Both the position numbers and the translations under genes were made by a program. A DNA stretch of 64,000 nucleotides from Parendozoicomonas sp. Alg238-R29 (GTDB lineage: Bacteria; Pseudomonadota; Gammaproteobacteria; Pseudomonadales; Endozoicomonadaceae), in the NCBI RefSeq assembly GCF_947331445.1, contig NZ_CAMZOG010000003.1:1-64000 (forward strand), in the 5' to 3' direction. Shown one piece after another: positions 27,929 to 37,571 of the stretch. How positions within the stretch are numbered: position 1 is the first letter of the stretch; the number at the start of each line of letters is the position of its first letter. The notes below the pieces were generated by a model. The model did no database searches, had not been told where the DNA came from, and was given only the letters and a program-made list of their open reading frames with translations.

Positions 27929-28381
27929 ATGACTGAACTGACTTACAAATCTGTTATGGGCTTCGATTTTGGAACCCGCAATATTGGCATTGCTATGGGG
28001 CAGGCCATCACCCGCACAGCCAATGCTATTACCCCCATTCGGGCTAAAGATGGCATTCCTAACTGGGATGAGCTGGGACGCATTATTGAAGAGTGGCAAC
28101 CTGATGCTTTTGTGGTTGGTATTCCTCTGAATATGGATGGCACTGAGTCAGAGATGTCTCGCCGGGCTCGCAAGTTTGGCAACCGTCTGAAAGGTCGCTT
28201 CAACAAACCCTGGCACCCAACCGACGAGCGATTGACATCTTTTGAAGCCAAAGAGTGGGCAGGAAAACTTGGACATAAGGGTCACTATGGCAGTGACCCT
28301 GTGGATGGAATGGCGGCCCAACTTATTCTGGAAAGCTGGATGAATGGAGAGGGTACCGAACTATTGGCAGGTGGAGAATAA
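27929..28381 (+). CDS. ruvX: Putative pre-16S rRNA nuclease / Holliday junction resolvase-like protein
   Basis: The 150-residue protein has the RNase H-like YqgF fold: VMGFDFGTRNIGIAMG, VVGIPLNMDG, then DERLTSFEA and DPVDGMAAQLIL, with the acidic active-site residues Asp, Glu and Asp. YqgF is essential in E. coli and is implicated in processing the 5' end of 16S rRNA. The gene ends three bases before the convergent pilU stop. Confidence 0.94.
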   Translation: MTELTYKSVMGFDFGTRNIGIAMGQAITRTANAITPIRAKDGIPNWDELGRIIEEWQPDAFVVGIPLNMDGTESEMSRRARKFGNRLKGRFNKPWHPTDERLTSFEAKEWAGKLGHKGHYGSDPVDGMAAQLILESWMNGEGTELLAGGE

Positions 28382-28384
28382 CCT

Positions 28385-29515
28385 TTACAGGTGATCATCC
28401 TCATCCTGAATACTCAAACCTCCGGCCATCTTGTTCAGATGGCCAGCATCAGTTTCTGAACCTAGCTTTATCATCAAACGAAGATCATTAGCTGAGTCCG
28501 CATGAGCCAACGCATCTTCGTAGGTGATCTCGCCATTATTATAAAGCTCGTAAATAGCCTGATCGAAGGTTTGCATTCCCTGCTCATTGGAACGAGCCAT
28601 TAGTGATTTCAGTTCGTGGACATCGCCCTTGCGGATCATGTCCGATGCCAACGGAGTATTGATCAACACTTCTACCGCCGGACGACGGCTTTTGCCATCA
28701 GGAGCCTGGATTAACTGCTGCCCAATAATTCCTTTAAGGTTTAGAGACAAGTCCATCCACACCTGCTGGTGACGATCAGCCGGGAAGAAATGAATGATGC
28801 GATCCAGCGCTTGGTTTGCATTGTTGGCGTGGAGAGTCGCCAGGCAAAGGTGACCAGTTTCCGCAAAAGCCACGGCATGCTCCATCGTTTCCCGGCTCCG
28901 CACCTCACCAATCATGATGACATCGGGGGCCTGACGCAGAGTATTTTTCAGGGCGACTTCAAAACTCTCGGTATCCAATCCCACTTCACGCTGAGTAACA
29001 ATGCAGCTTTTATGTTGATGGATAAATTCGATGGGATCCTCTATAGAGATGATATGACCGGAACTGTTGTTGTTCCTGTGCCCAATCATGGAAGCTAGCG
29101 AGGTAGATTTACCGGTACCGGTACCACCGGCAAAAATAATCAAACCACGCTTGGTCATGGCCAGTTCTTTAATAATATCTGGCAGGCCAAGATCATCCAC
29201 ATCAGGAATCGTTGTTTCGATACGCCGTAAAACCATGCCAGCCAGATTACGTTGGTAGAAGGCACTGACACGGAATCGGCCTACTCCTCTGGCACTTATG
29301 GCAAAGTTACATTCATGTTCTCTGTCGAACATTTCCTGCTGGTCGTCATTCATTAGGGCAAGCACTGTATCCCGAGCTTGCTCCGGAGACAGGGGCTGCT
29401 TGGTGACCGGCACAATCCGACCATTAACTTTAATACTCGGAGGCATACCCGCAGTTACAAAAAGGTCTGAAGCCTTTTTTTCCACCATTAACTTCAGCAG
29501 CGGCGTTAAATCCAT
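28385..29515 (-). CDS. pilU: Type IV pilus retraction ATPase PilU
   Basis: PilU is the accessory hexameric ATPase for pilus retraction. The 376-residue protein has Walker A GGTGTGKST, the Asp box IISIEDPIEF, Walker B VIMIGEVRSRETM and His box LCLATLHANNA. It follows pilT by 33 bases on the same strand. The C-terminal tail beyond the ATPase core is longer than in PilT, as is usual for PilU. Confidence 0.95.
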   Translation of the reverse strand: MDLTPLLKLMVEKKASDLFVTAGMPPSIKVNGRIVPVTKQPLSPEQARDTVLALMNDDQQEMFDREHECNFAISARGVGRFRVSAFYQRNLAGMVLRRIETTIPDVDDLGLPDIIKELAMTKRGLIIFAGGTGTGKSTSLASMIGHRNNNSSGHIISIEDPIEFIHQHKSCIVTQREVGLDTESFEVALKNTLRQAPDVIMIGEVRSRETMEHAVAFAETGHLCLATLHANNANQALDRIIHFFPADRHQQVWMDLSLNLKGIIGQQLIQAPDGKSRRPAVEVLINTPLASDMIRKGDVHELKSLMARSNEQGMQTFDQAIYELYNNGEITYEDALAHADSANDLRLMIKLGSETDAGHLNKMAGGLSIQDEDDHL

Positions 29516-29548
29516 ATTCCAACTTTCCTGTTTTATTCTACCCGCGAC

Positions 29549-30583
29549 TTAGAAAGAGTCCGGATTTTTGGCTTTTTCTTTAGCGGCCTCAACAGAGATA
29601 ATCCCTTTATCGAGCAGGTTGCGTAGACAACTGTCCAGTGTCTGCATACCAAGCTTGCCACCGGTCTGGATCGCAGAATACATCTGAGCCACTTTATCTT
29701 CCCGTATCAGGTTACGGATCGCTGGTGTTCCTAACATGATTTCGTGGGCCGCTACCCGGCCACCGCCTTTCTTCTTGAGCAGAGTCTGGGCAACAACCGC
29801 CTGAAGGGATTCTGAAAGCATGGAACGCACCATGGCTTTTTCTTCAGCCGGAAATACATCCACAATACGGTCAATAGTTTTTGCCGCTGAAGTAGTGTGC
29901 AAGGTTCCGAAAACCATGTGACCGGTTTCCGCCGCAGTCAAAGCAAGACGAATGGTCTCCAGATCCCGCATTTCACCAACCAGGATGATGTCTGGATCTT
30001 CACGAAGAGCTGAACGCAGGGCGTCGTTAAAGCTGTGAGTGTCTCTATGTACTTCCCGCTGGTTAATCAGACATTTTTTCGGCTCATGAACAAATTCGAT
30101 AGGGTCTTCAATAGTCAAAATATGACCGTAATGGTTCTCGTTTATGTAATCGATCATTGCCGCCAATGTGGTGGACTTACCTGAACCGGTTGGCCCGGTG
30201 ACAACACAGAGACCTCGGGGAGCATTAGATATCTCCTTAAAGACTTGCCCCATACCTAGATCATCCATACTCAGAACTTTGGATGGGATGGTACGGAATA
30301 CAGCGCCAGCACCGCGCCCCTGGTTAAAGGCGTTTACACGAAAACGAGCCACTCCCGGCACATCAAACGAGAAATCTGTTTCGAGACGCTCTTCAAAGTC
30401 CTTACGCTGCTTATCATTCATGATGTCATAAATCAGCGCGTGAACTTCTTTGTGGGAAAGGGCAGGAAGGTTGATCCGGCGTACATCGCCATCAATACGG
30501 ATCATTGGAGGCAGGCCTGCAGACAGATGCAAATCTGAAGAACCCTGTTTAACGCCGAAGGCCAGAAGCTCGGTAATTTCCAT
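29549..30583 (-). CDS. pilT: Type IV pilus retraction ATPase PilT
   Basis: PilT powers pilus retraction and twitching. The ATG at 30583, preceded by GGGAG, gives 344 residues, identical in length to P. aeruginosa PilT; a TTG at 30595 would add four residues. Walker A is GPTGSGKST, the Asp box ILTIEDPIEF, Walker B IILVGEMRD and the His box MVFGTLHTTSA. It is divergent from yggS with a 140-base shared promoter region. Confidence 0.96.
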   Translation of the reverse strand: MEITELLAFGVKQGSSDLHLSAGLPPMIRIDGDVRRINLPALSHKEVHALIYDIMNDKQRKDFEERLETDFSFDVPGVARFRVNAFNQGRGAGAVFRTIPSKVLSMDDLGMGQVFKEISNAPRGLCVVTGPTGSGKSTTLAAMIDYINENHYGHILTIEDPIEFVHEPKKCLINQREVHRDTHSFNDALRSALREDPDIILVGEMRDLETIRLALTAAETGHMVFGTLHTTSAAKTIDRIVDVFPAEEKAMVRSMLSESLQAVVAQTLLKKKGGGRVAAHEIMLGTPAIRNLIREDKVAQMYSAIQTGGKLGMQTLDSCLRNLLDKGIISVEAAKEKAKNPDSF

Positions 30584-30723
30584 ATCTTCTCCCAATAACA
30601 GTCAGCATTCGCTAAATAAGCCAGACTGCTCTTTTAATTCGCTTTATAATCTTTTTAGTTAATATGCCAGCAATGGTAAAACCATCATCGGCAAATACTG
30701 AATTTTCAAGATACTACACGGCA

Positions 30724-31425
30724 ATGAGCTCAATAGAAACGCGCATACGGACGACCCGTGAACACATTCTCGAAGTTGCGGGAAAGTGTGGACGCAGCAA
30801 CGAAGTCAAGCTTCTTGCTGTGAGTAAAACCAAGCCTGTGGAGATGATTCGGGAAGCCTGGGAATGCGGACAAAGAGACTTCGGTGAGAACTATGTACAG
30901 GAAAGCGTAGATAAAATCGCCGAATTGTCTGATCTTGAGGGTATTGTCTGGCACTTTATTGGTCCAATCCAATCCAACAAAAGCCGTCCGGTGGCTGAAA
31001 ATTTTGACTGGGTGCACAGTATCGACAGGCTCAAAATTGCCCGTCGGCTCAGCGAACAGCGCCCGAACAACATGACTCCACTCAATATTTGCCTTCAAGT
31101 GAACATTGATAATGAATCAACAAAATCCGGATTTACGGCCAACGAAGTGCTTGCCGCAGCAAAAGAAATAGTAGCACTGAAAGGTGTTAAGCTGCGTGGA
31201 CTGATGGCTATTCCTGCACCCAGTGAAGGCCACGAACAGCAACGACGTCCTTTTAAAGCCATAAGAGCTTTGATGGATCGGCTTAAAATCCAGTTTCCGG
31301 AACAACAGCTGGATACCCTGTCTATGGGAACAACTGGAGACATGGGAGCCGCCATAGAAGAGGGCGCAACTATCGTGCGTATCGGCACAGCTCTCTTTGG
31401 TGCCCGGGATTATTCAAAAGCCTGA
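30724..31425 (+). CDS. yggS: YggS-family pyridoxal phosphate homeostasis protein
   Basis: This PLP-binding alanine-racemase-like barrel protein has 233 residues from the ATG at 30724 (234 in E. coli). The PLP lysine lies in LLAVSKTKP; FGENYVQE, WHFIGPIQSNK and LSMGTTGDM are diagnostic. The family keeps free PLP and amino-acid pools balanced and has no known enzymatic reaction. It heads the yggS-proC-yggT unit. Confidence 0.94.
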   Translation: MSSIETRIRTTREHILEVAGKCGRSNEVKLLAVSKTKPVEMIREAWECGQRDFGENYVQESVDKIAELSDLEGIVWHFIGPIQSNKSRPVAENFDWVHSIDRLKIARRLSEQRPNNMTPLNICLQVNIDNESTKSGFTANEVLAAAKEIVALKGVKLRGLMAIPAPSEGHEQQRRPFKAIRALMDRLKIQFPEQQLDTLSMGTTGDMGAAIEEGATIVRIGTALFGARDYSKA

Positions 31426-31458
31426 TCGAACAATACAAATTCTGACGGAATCAAAAAC

Positions 31459-32292
31459 ATGAGCGTATCACCAACTCTGGCCTTTATTGGTGCCGGTAAT
31501 ATGGCAGCCAGCATCATTGGTGGCCTGATTAAGAATGGCTGGCCCGCACAAAGCATTCTTGCTTCTGAGCCAGCAGAGGCAAAGCTTAAGCAACTCAACA
31601 GTGAGTTTGGAATCCAGACCACTTCAGATAATGGCCACGCAGTAACAACTGCAGATGTTGTAGTGATGGCAGTTAAGCCTCAGATTATGCAAAAGGTTCT
31701 GGAACCTCTTGCAGAAAGCTTCCAAAAGAGCCGTCCTCTTCTGGTTTCTGTTGCTGCCGGTGTTCCAGAGTCCAGCCTTAACTCATGGGCTGGTGGTAAT
31801 CTTGCCATTGTCCGCTGCATGCCCAACACACCGGCTCTGATGCAGCTTGGAGCATCAGGCTTGTATGCCAACAAGCTTGTCACTGCTGAACAGAAAGAAC
31901 TTACCGAGCAGGTTATGAACGCTGTAGGTATCAGCCTGTGGGTTGATACCGAAGAGGGCATTGACGATGTTATTGCCCTGTCTGGCAGTGGCCCGGCTTA
32001 CTTCTTCTTGATGATGGAATCCATGATTGAGGCTGGTGAAAAGCTCGGTGTACCAAGAGAAACTGCCGCTCGACTGGTATCCCAAACAGCCCTTGGCGCT
32101 GCAATGATGGCTAAAGAGAGTGATGTGGATGTTGCCGAGCTCCGCCGCCGAGTGACCTCTCCCGGAGGAACAACTGAGCAAGCTATCCTCACTTTTGAAA
32201 AGGGTGGAATGAGAGAGCTTGTGGACAACGCCATGACGGCCTGCAAAGGAAGAGCACAGGAAATGGCAGAGCTGTTCAGCACACACAAATAA
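31459..32292 (+). CDS. proC: Pyrroline-5-carboxylate reductase
   Basis: ProC performs the last step of proline synthesis using NAD(P)H. The 277-residue protein has the dinucleotide fold LAFIGAGNMAASIIGG, the conserved RCMPNTPAL, SGSGPAYFF and VTSPGGTTEQAI signatures. It lies 33 bases after yggS and 93 bases before yggT. Confidence 0.96.
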   Translation: MSVSPTLAFIGAGNMAASIIGGLIKNGWPAQSILASEPAEAKLKQLNSEFGIQTTSDNGHAVTTADVVVMAVKPQIMQKVLEPLAESFQKSRPLLVSVAAGVPESSLNSWAGGNLAIVRCMPNTPALMQLGASGLYANKLVTAEQKELTEQVMNAVGISLWVDTEEGIDDVIALSGSGPAYFFLMMESMIEAGEKLGVPRETAARLVSQTALGAAMMAKESDVDVAELRRRVTSPGGTTEQAILTFEKGGMRELVDNAMTACKGRAQEMAELFSTHK

Positions 32293-32385
32293 TAACAACT
32301 GATACACCCTAACCATTGTATTGGGGGCGAATGTCCCCCATATTTCTATGTAACAATGACGGGATACCAAACGAGACAATCCTGA

Positions 32386-32943
32386 ATGTCCATAATTACT
32401 TTTTTAATAGATACCATTGGCAGCCTGTTTGTCATGGCCATCCTGCTGCGTTTTCTGCTACAGCTGGTAAAAGCCGATTTTTATAACCCGATTTCCCAGG
32501 CGATTGTGAAAGTCACAAGTCCGCTGCTGAACCCACTGCGCAAGCTTATCCCCGGCTTTGGCGGAATGGACATTGCCGCACTGGCTCTGGCCTTTATCGT
32601 TCAGGGCGTATTCGTTGTTCTGAAAATGAAGGTTCTGGGATACATGCAACTGCCACTGGGCACCGTTGCCGTTCTAACTTTGTATTTCCTGCTGAAAACC
32701 CTTCTTGATCTATACACCTTTGCGCTAATCATTATGGTTATTGCCAGCTGGGTTGCTCCCGGAAGCTATAACCCAGGCCTGATGCTCTTACACCAGCTGA
32801 CAGAACCTCTGTGCAGCCGGGTACGTAAAGTGATTCCACCAATGGGTGGCCTCGACTTTTCAGTGATGGTGGTAATGTTCGCGATTTTCTTCTTGAAAGA
32901 GCTACTGCCCAACATTCTGCGGGTCGGTCTTCCAGGGGTTTAA
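32386..32943 (+). CDS. yggT: YggT-family membrane protein
   Basis: The 185-residue integral membrane protein has two YGGT repeats, each with a pair of hydrophobic helices and a conserved middle (NPISQAIVKVTSPLLNPLR; then LLHQLTEPLCSRVRKVIPP). The function is not firmly known; homologues are linked to osmotic stress and membrane organisation. It ends the unit before a strong terminator. Confidence 0.92.
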   Translation: MSIITFLIDTIGSLFVMAILLRFLLQLVKADFYNPISQAIVKVTSPLLNPLRKLIPGFGGMDIAALALAFIVQGVFVVLKMKVLGYMQLPLGTVAVLTLYFLLKTLLDLYTFALIIMVIASWVAPGSYNPGLMLLHQLTEPLCSRVRKVIPPMGGLDFSVMVVMFAIFFLKELLPNILRVGLPGV

Positions 32944-32963
32944 CCAATACAAATCAGACAAGA

Positions 32964-32992
32964 AAAAGGCGCTATCAACAGCGCCTTTTCTT
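32964..32992. terminator. Bidirectional terminator
   Basis: A perfect 10-bp stem (AAAAGGCGCT with AGCGCCTTTT) and ATCAAC loop lie between the convergent genes yggT and the one ending at 33020. U-rich tracts follow on both strands, so it can serve both. Confidence 0.92.
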
Positions 32993-33019
32993 TTGGAAGT
33001 GTTCTACTTAAAGAACCTT

Positions 33020-33502
33020 TTACTTCCCGACGGGGAATAGTGAACTACAGGTTTCCTTCAAGGTTAAGCTGGCTTTGCCCGGATCATTCAGAAACTTCCA
33101 GCCACCTTTTACTGTTCTCTCAAAAGGTGTGACTAATAAAGTCGGATCAGGCTCCTTAAAGCTCTGCACAATAGCGAACGGCAATCGAACCATTCCGATG
33201 AACAACCCAGTAGCAATGCCCGATACGCCGCCGATGGTGCTTCCAACGGTTCCACCCAAAATCGCGCCAATAGAGATAGATGTTGCTCTCCATTTGCTAT
33301 TGCGAGTGAACATGCTCACTGATGCGCCCAAAATCAGTGCACCGGTTCCCGCTCCAGCAAGCGTTCCACCAATACCCACGAGCGCTTGCCCAGCAATTGC
33401 ATCAGATGTCAGTCGCCTCAAAGGGTAAGAAATACGCCGAGCGAGCTGCCGGATAGGGCGTTTCTGTAGTTTATCGCCAATCCTGGCGTTTGTTTGTGGC
33501 AT
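33020..33502 (-). CDS. Glycine-zipper membrane protein, unknown function
   Basis: The start at 33502 (MPQTNARIGDK) follows GGAG/AAGGG at good spacing; the longer frame to 33559 lacks one. The 160-residue protein has a basic N-terminus and two or three hydrophobic segments (about 38-110) full of glycine (GGTLAGAGTGALILG; then GGTVGSTIGGVSGIATG). A short soluble tail ends it. Glycine zippers pack helices or insert into membranes. It is divergent from the dynamin-like GTPase, which also acts on membranes, so the pair may be functionally linked. No family was assigned. Confidence 0.65.
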   Translation of the reverse strand: MPQTNARIGDKLQKRPIRQLARRISYPLRRLTSDAIAGQALVGIGGTLAGAGTGALILGASVSMFTRNSKWRATSISIGAILGGTVGSTIGGVSGIATGLFIGMVRLPFAIVQSFKEPDPTLLVTPFERTVKGGWKFLNDPGKASLTLKETCSSLFPVGK

Positions 33503-33603
33503 ATCCCTTGCTCCAAACTCTATACACCGATTTCGTTGACAACAAAGTATGATAATCATTCAAACAAAACTATTAGACATTTGGCCTTCAAAACTTTAGT
33601 TGA

Positions 33604-33619
33604 TGAGACCTTAGTCTCA
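33604..33619. promoter_or_regulatory. Short inverted repeat in a divergent promoter region
   Basis: TGAGAC-CTTA-GTCTCA lies midway between the divergent glycine-zipper and GTPase genes. It could be an operator shared by both. No protein can be named for it. Confidence 0.35.
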
Positions 33620-33704
33620 CATCATACAGAAGGACTGACTCCATAGTGTTTGCGTGGTTATAATCCACTCACAAATAAACAGTTCAGCCCCACAGGAGAG
33701 TGAG

Positions 33705-35669
33705 GTGCAACAGCTAAATTCTGGAATCTCTGCCCATCTGGCCTGGAAACGTTCACTACTAGTGCAAGTCAGTCGTTACCATGCCTGGCTACAGCACAAT
33801 CACCTGTTGTCTCAGGATTTGAACGCTCAGCTGTTGTCTTATAGACAGACACTGTCTAACAACAACGTGACTCTGGCCTTTGTTGGTGAATTTTCCAGAG
33901 GAAAAACTGAACTGATTAACGCACTGTTCTTCAGTACTGTCGGTAAGCGACTTCTGCCGTCAAGAGTCGGGCGCACGACAATGTGCCCCACAGAGATCTT
34001 CCATGACCCTGCTGCGTCTCCAAACCTTCGTCTTCTGCCAATAGAAACCCGCCTGCAGGAAAAAAGTATCCAGCAGCTGCAAGCCACACCAGAAGCGTGG
34101 CATGAAATTGCTATTGCAGGTGACAACCCTGTTGAGCTGGCACAAACACTGTCTTCAGTAGCCCATACAAAAGAAGTGAGCCCGGAAGAAGCTGTTGCCC
34201 TTGGTTTTGATCCGCAACATCTCGATGCAAGCCTGAACAATAACAACAATGTCTGCATTCCAGCCTGGCGACATGCCATGGTGAACTTTGACCATCCATT
34301 ACTGAAACAAGGGCTTCGTATTCTTGATACTCCAGGCCTCAACGCTCTTGGCTCTGAACCGGAGCTGACTTTAAGCATGTTGCCTGCAGCTGACGCTATT
34401 GTTTTTCTGCTGGGAGCCGACACCGGAGTAACCGCCAGTGATATGCAGATGTGGGAAGACCACATCCGCCATATTCATGACCACCGCCCGTCCAACCTTT
34501 TCGCAATTCTTAACAAGGTCGACACAATCAGCGACCCTTTGATGACGGAAGAACAGGTACGAATGATGGTGGACGACATCCGCCATGCGACTGCTCAAAA
34601 ACTCCAGATTTCAGCCTCTGATGTACTACCCATGTCGGCCAGAGATGCTTTAACCGGCCGCCTTCAACATGACCAGCAGAAACTGCAGAAAAGCGGAATT
34701 CAGACTTTGGAGAAATTGCTTTCCAGAGAACTTGTTTCCCGGCAAGAGTTTTTGATCAGCCGTCATGTCATCCAGAGCCTTCTAACCATGCTGGGTAACA
34801 GTCGTTCAATTCTTCAGAAACGGCAAAAAGACCTCTCTTCTCAACAATGGAAGATGAATAGCAGCCGTAAAGGTAATCGATATCTTATTTCTGAGCTGAC
34901 AACCCGTACCCGTGAGCTTCACAACCTGCATCACCGTCGTTTACTAACGTTGAAATCCAGCAAGCGACTCATTGCCAAGCAAGGAGATGCTCTTTCACAA
35001 GCATGTCGCCCAGAGGTTTTCCAAAACCGGCTCCTGCAGGTTCAAGCGCATATTCGTGGTAGCCTGACCACAGCAGGAATAGGCCAGGCAATCTCAAAGT
35101 TTTTTGATCTGGTTCATGATGATATCTACCAGTTGGGAACGGAAGCCAAACTCGCTAACAGGCTTATTAACTCAATTTACGAGCGACACAGGACTAAAAC
35201 TTCTAACGACCCGCTGAAGCCAAAGCCGTTTATTACTCGCCCTTACATTGACGAACTTGAAGCTATCAGAAATAGGGCAGATCACTTCCGAAAACGTTTC
35301 AGTACTGTTCTGGCAAACCAGAGCACGGTTGCTCGTAGATTCCTGGCTACGCTGGCACAGGAAGTAACAACACTTCATAACAAGATGGCTATGGATGCGG
35401 GTAATTGGGCTGAGAATGCTCTTCTACCCATGACTCAGCATGCTCTTGAGCAGAAGCAGCTTCTTGAAGAACAGCTTGTTCAGCTTCGGGCGTTAACCCT
35501 GAACGACTGCAATAGGGAAAGGCTGTTGGGTAAACTGGACCAGTTTATCCATGATACCGAACACCAGCTGGCGCAGATTGATGTTCTGATTAAAGAAATT
35601 CGCCGCCCCGCACCAGCACGTCGTGAAGGAAATATTGTCCATCTCCATGCTGGCACAGCCATCGCCTGA
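33705..35669 (+). CDS. Dynamin-family GTPase
   Basis: A GTG at 33705 is preferred because AGGAG lies six bases before it; an earlier GTG at 33654 has no ribosome site. The 654-residue protein has a GTPase domain with G1 GEFSRGKTELINAL (near residue 65), G3 DTPGLNALG and G4 LNKVD. A long helical region follows (about 330-640), rich in charged residues and typical of dynamin stalks. Bacterial dynamins remodel or protect membranes. It has no transmembrane segment. It is not part of the conserved flanking blocks and ends at a hairpin. Confidence 0.85.
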   Translation: MQQLNSGISAHLAWKRSLLVQVSRYHAWLQHNHLLSQDLNAQLLSYRQTLSNNNVTLAFVGEFSRGKTELINALFFSTVGKRLLPSRVGRTTMCPTEIFHDPAASPNLRLLPIETRLQEKSIQQLQATPEAWHEIAIAGDNPVELAQTLSSVAHTKEVSPEEAVALGFDPQHLDASLNNNNNVCIPAWRHAMVNFDHPLLKQGLRILDTPGLNALGSEPELTLSMLPAADAIVFLLGADTGVTASDMQMWEDHIRHIHDHRPSNLFAILNKVDTISDPLMTEEQVRMMVDDIRHATAQKLQISASDVLPMSARDALTGRLQHDQQKLQKSGIQTLEKLLSRELVSRQEFLISRHVIQSLLTMLGNSRSILQKRQKDLSSQQWKMNSSRKGNRYLISELTTRTRELHNLHHRRLLTLKSSKRLIAKQGDALSQACRPEVFQNRLLQVQAHIRGSLTTAGIGQAISKFFDLVHDDIYQLGTEAKLANRLINSIYERHRTKTSNDPLKPKPFITRPYIDELEAIRNRADHFRKRFSTVLANQSTVARRFLATLAQEVTTLHNKMAMDAGNWAENALLPMTQHALEQKQLLEEQLVQLRALTLNDCNRERLLGKLDQFIHDTEHQLAQIDVLIKEIRRPAPARREGNIVHLHAGTAIA

Positions 35670-35703
35670 CAAGCTTTAGGGTAGTTTGCGACGACTCTTG
35701 CCA

Positions 35704-35735
35704 GCCGGGTGCTATTGCGCACCCGGCGCCCCCTC
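35704..35735 (+). terminator. Probable terminator of the GTPase gene
   Basis: A perfect 9-bp GC-rich stem (GCCGGGTGC with GCACCCGGC) and a 6-base loop are followed by GCCCCCTCTTTA. The T-tract is weak, so termination may be partial. Confidence 0.6.
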
Positions 35736-35789
35736 TTTAGACTGCCGTGAATACATCAAAATCCATAAAATAGAGATGACGCTATAACG

Positions 35790-36959
35790 ATGCCGGAGAT
35801 CGCTCAGGATAACTCTGTTGGGCTGGTAACGCCTGAACTTGTTTCATTTACCACACCCCTCACTCTCAGCTGTGGCCGCGATCTCCCTCAATATGACTTG
35901 ATGGTAGAAACCTACGGCACGCTGAATACCAGCCGCACCAATGCTGTTCTTATCTGTCACGCTCTTAGCGGCGATCACCATGCTGCAGGTTATCACTCAC
36001 AAGATGACCGCAAACCAGGTTGGTGGGATACAAGCATTGGTCCCGGTAAAGCCATTGATACCAACCGTTTCTTTGTTGTCTGCCTGAATAACCTTGGTGG
36101 CTGTGCTGGCAGTACTGGACCAACCAGTATCAATCCTGAAACAGGAAAACTCTGGGGGCCTGATTTTCCAGTAGTGACAGTTGATGACTGGGTAGAGAGC
36201 CAAGCTCGTCTGGCAGACCATCTTGGTATCAAGCAATGGGCAGCTATTGTTGGCGGTAGCCTTGGGGGAATGCAGGTTCTGGAATGGTCTATTCGCTATC
36301 CTGACCGACTGAGGAATGCTGTCGTTATCGCTTCTGCACCAAAGCTTTCTGCCCAAAACATCGCCTTTAACGAAGTGGCCCGGCAGGCCATCATGTCTGA
36401 CCCGGATTTTCACGACGGCCACTATCTGGACAAAGGCACTTTGCCAGCATCAGGGCTTGGGCTTGCCCGAATGGTAGGGCACATCACCTATCTTTCTGAC
36501 GATGCCATGAAAGCCAAGTTCGGTCGGGAGATGAAAGACAAGCATTTCAATTTTGATTTCGGCATTGAGTTTCAGGTAGAAAGTTACCTGCGCTATCAGG
36601 GAGAATCTTTCAGTAAACGCTTTGATGCCAACACCTACCTGTTAATGACTCGGGTACTGGATTACTACGACCCTGCAAGCCGTTATAACAACAACCTTGT
36701 TGAAGCGTTGTCTCATGCCACTGCCAAATTCCTTGTAATCGCGTTTACTACTGACTGGCGCTTCAGCCCTGAGCGCTCAGAAGAGATTGCAAATGCCCTT
36801 CACACGGCTCAGAAAGAAGTCAGCTACCTGAAAGTTGAAGCTCCCCAAGGACATGATGCATTCCTGATGGACATTCCCCGTTACACGGCGGCTCTAACAG
36901 CCTGGATGGAACATGTAGCGGATGAAAGTGATGCGCTGCTAACAGGGAGTGCGATCTAA
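35790..36959 (+). CDS. metX: Homoserine O-acyltransferase MetX
   Basis: MetX activates homoserine for methionine synthesis. The 389-residue alpha/beta hydrolase-fold enzyme has the nucleophile elbow GGSLGGMQ (Ser near residue 158) and the C-terminal [11 protein letters not shown] with the catalytic His. Many gammaproteobacterial MetX enzymes use succinyl-CoA and not acetyl-CoA, so the acyl donor cannot be fixed from the name alone. The stop overlaps the metW start by one base (TAATG). Confidence 0.94.
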   Translation: MPEIAQDNSVGLVTPELVSFTTPLTLSCGRDLPQYDLMVETYGTLNTSRTNAVLICHALSGDHHAAGYHSQDDRKPGWWDTSIGPGKAIDTNRFFVVCLNNLGGCAGSTGPTSINPETGKLWGPDFPVVTVDDWVESQARLADHLGIKQWAAIVGGSLGGMQVLEWSIRYPDRLRNAVVIASAPKLSAQNIAFNEVARQAIMSDPDFHDGHYLDKGTLPASGLGLARMVGHITYLSDDAMKAKFGREMKDKHFNFDFGIEFQVESYLRYQGESFSKRFDANTYLLMTRVLDYYDPASRYNNNLVEALSHATAKFLVIAFTTDWRFSPERSEEIANALHTAQKEVSYLKVEAPQGHDAFLMDIPRYTAALTAWMEHVADESDALLTGSAI

Positions 36960-37552
36960 TGAGAAAAGATTTCGAAGTTATCAGCCAATGGATTACACCG
37001 GGCAGCCATATTCTTGATCTCGCCTGTGGTGATGGCGAACTGCTTCAGCTGTTACAGAAAAACAAACATGTTCAAGGTTACGGGCTGGAGATTAACGAGG
37101 GCAACATTCTCCAATGCCTTAAGCGTCGGGTAAATGTTATTGAGCAGGATATTGATAAAGGTCTGCTCAACTTTGCAGATTGCAGTTTTGATACTGTAGT
37201 GATGACATCTGCACTTCAGGCTCTTCATAACCCCGACAAGGTTCTTGATGAAATGCTGCGGGTGGGCAAGGAATGTATCGTGACCTTTCCAAACTTCGGC
37301 CACTGGCGCTGTCGCCTTTATCTTTCTCTGAAAGGACGTATGCCAGTTTCAGAATTTATGCCGTACTCTTGGTATGACACGCCTAATATTCACTTCTGTA
37401 CTTTTCGTGACTTTGAGGCGTTATGTCATAACAAAAGACTGCGCATCGTAAACCGGTTGGTGACAGACCAGCAGCACCAGAGCAACCCTCTGGCGCAACT
37501 GATGCCGAACCTGTTCGGCGAAGTGGCTATTTATCATCTCAGGCCCAAATAA
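36959..37552 (+). CDS. metW: Methionine biosynthesis protein MetW
   Basis: The 197-residue SAM-binding methyltransferase-fold protein has motif I ILDLACGDGELL and the MetW signature VTFPNFGHWRCRLYL. MetW is found next to metX in proteobacteria and is needed for full MetX activity in species studied; a methyl acceptor is not known. It is translationally coupled to metX. Confidence 0.94.
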   Translation: MRKDFEVISQWITPGSHILDLACGDGELLQLLQKNKHVQGYGLEINEGNILQCLKRRVNVIEQDIDKGLLNFADCSFDTVVMTSALQALHNPDKVLDEMLRVGKECIVTFPNFGHWRCRLYLSLKGRMPVSEFMPYSWYDTPNIHFCTFRDFEALCHNKRLRIVNRLVTDQQHQSNPLAQLMPNLFGEVAIYHLRPK

Positions 37553-37571
37553 TTAGAAAAGGTTTTTGTCT

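Noticed and set aside
33654..33704. Upstream GTG start for the dynamin-like GTPase
   Set aside because: It has no ribosome site, while the GTG at 33705 has AGGAG at ideal distance.
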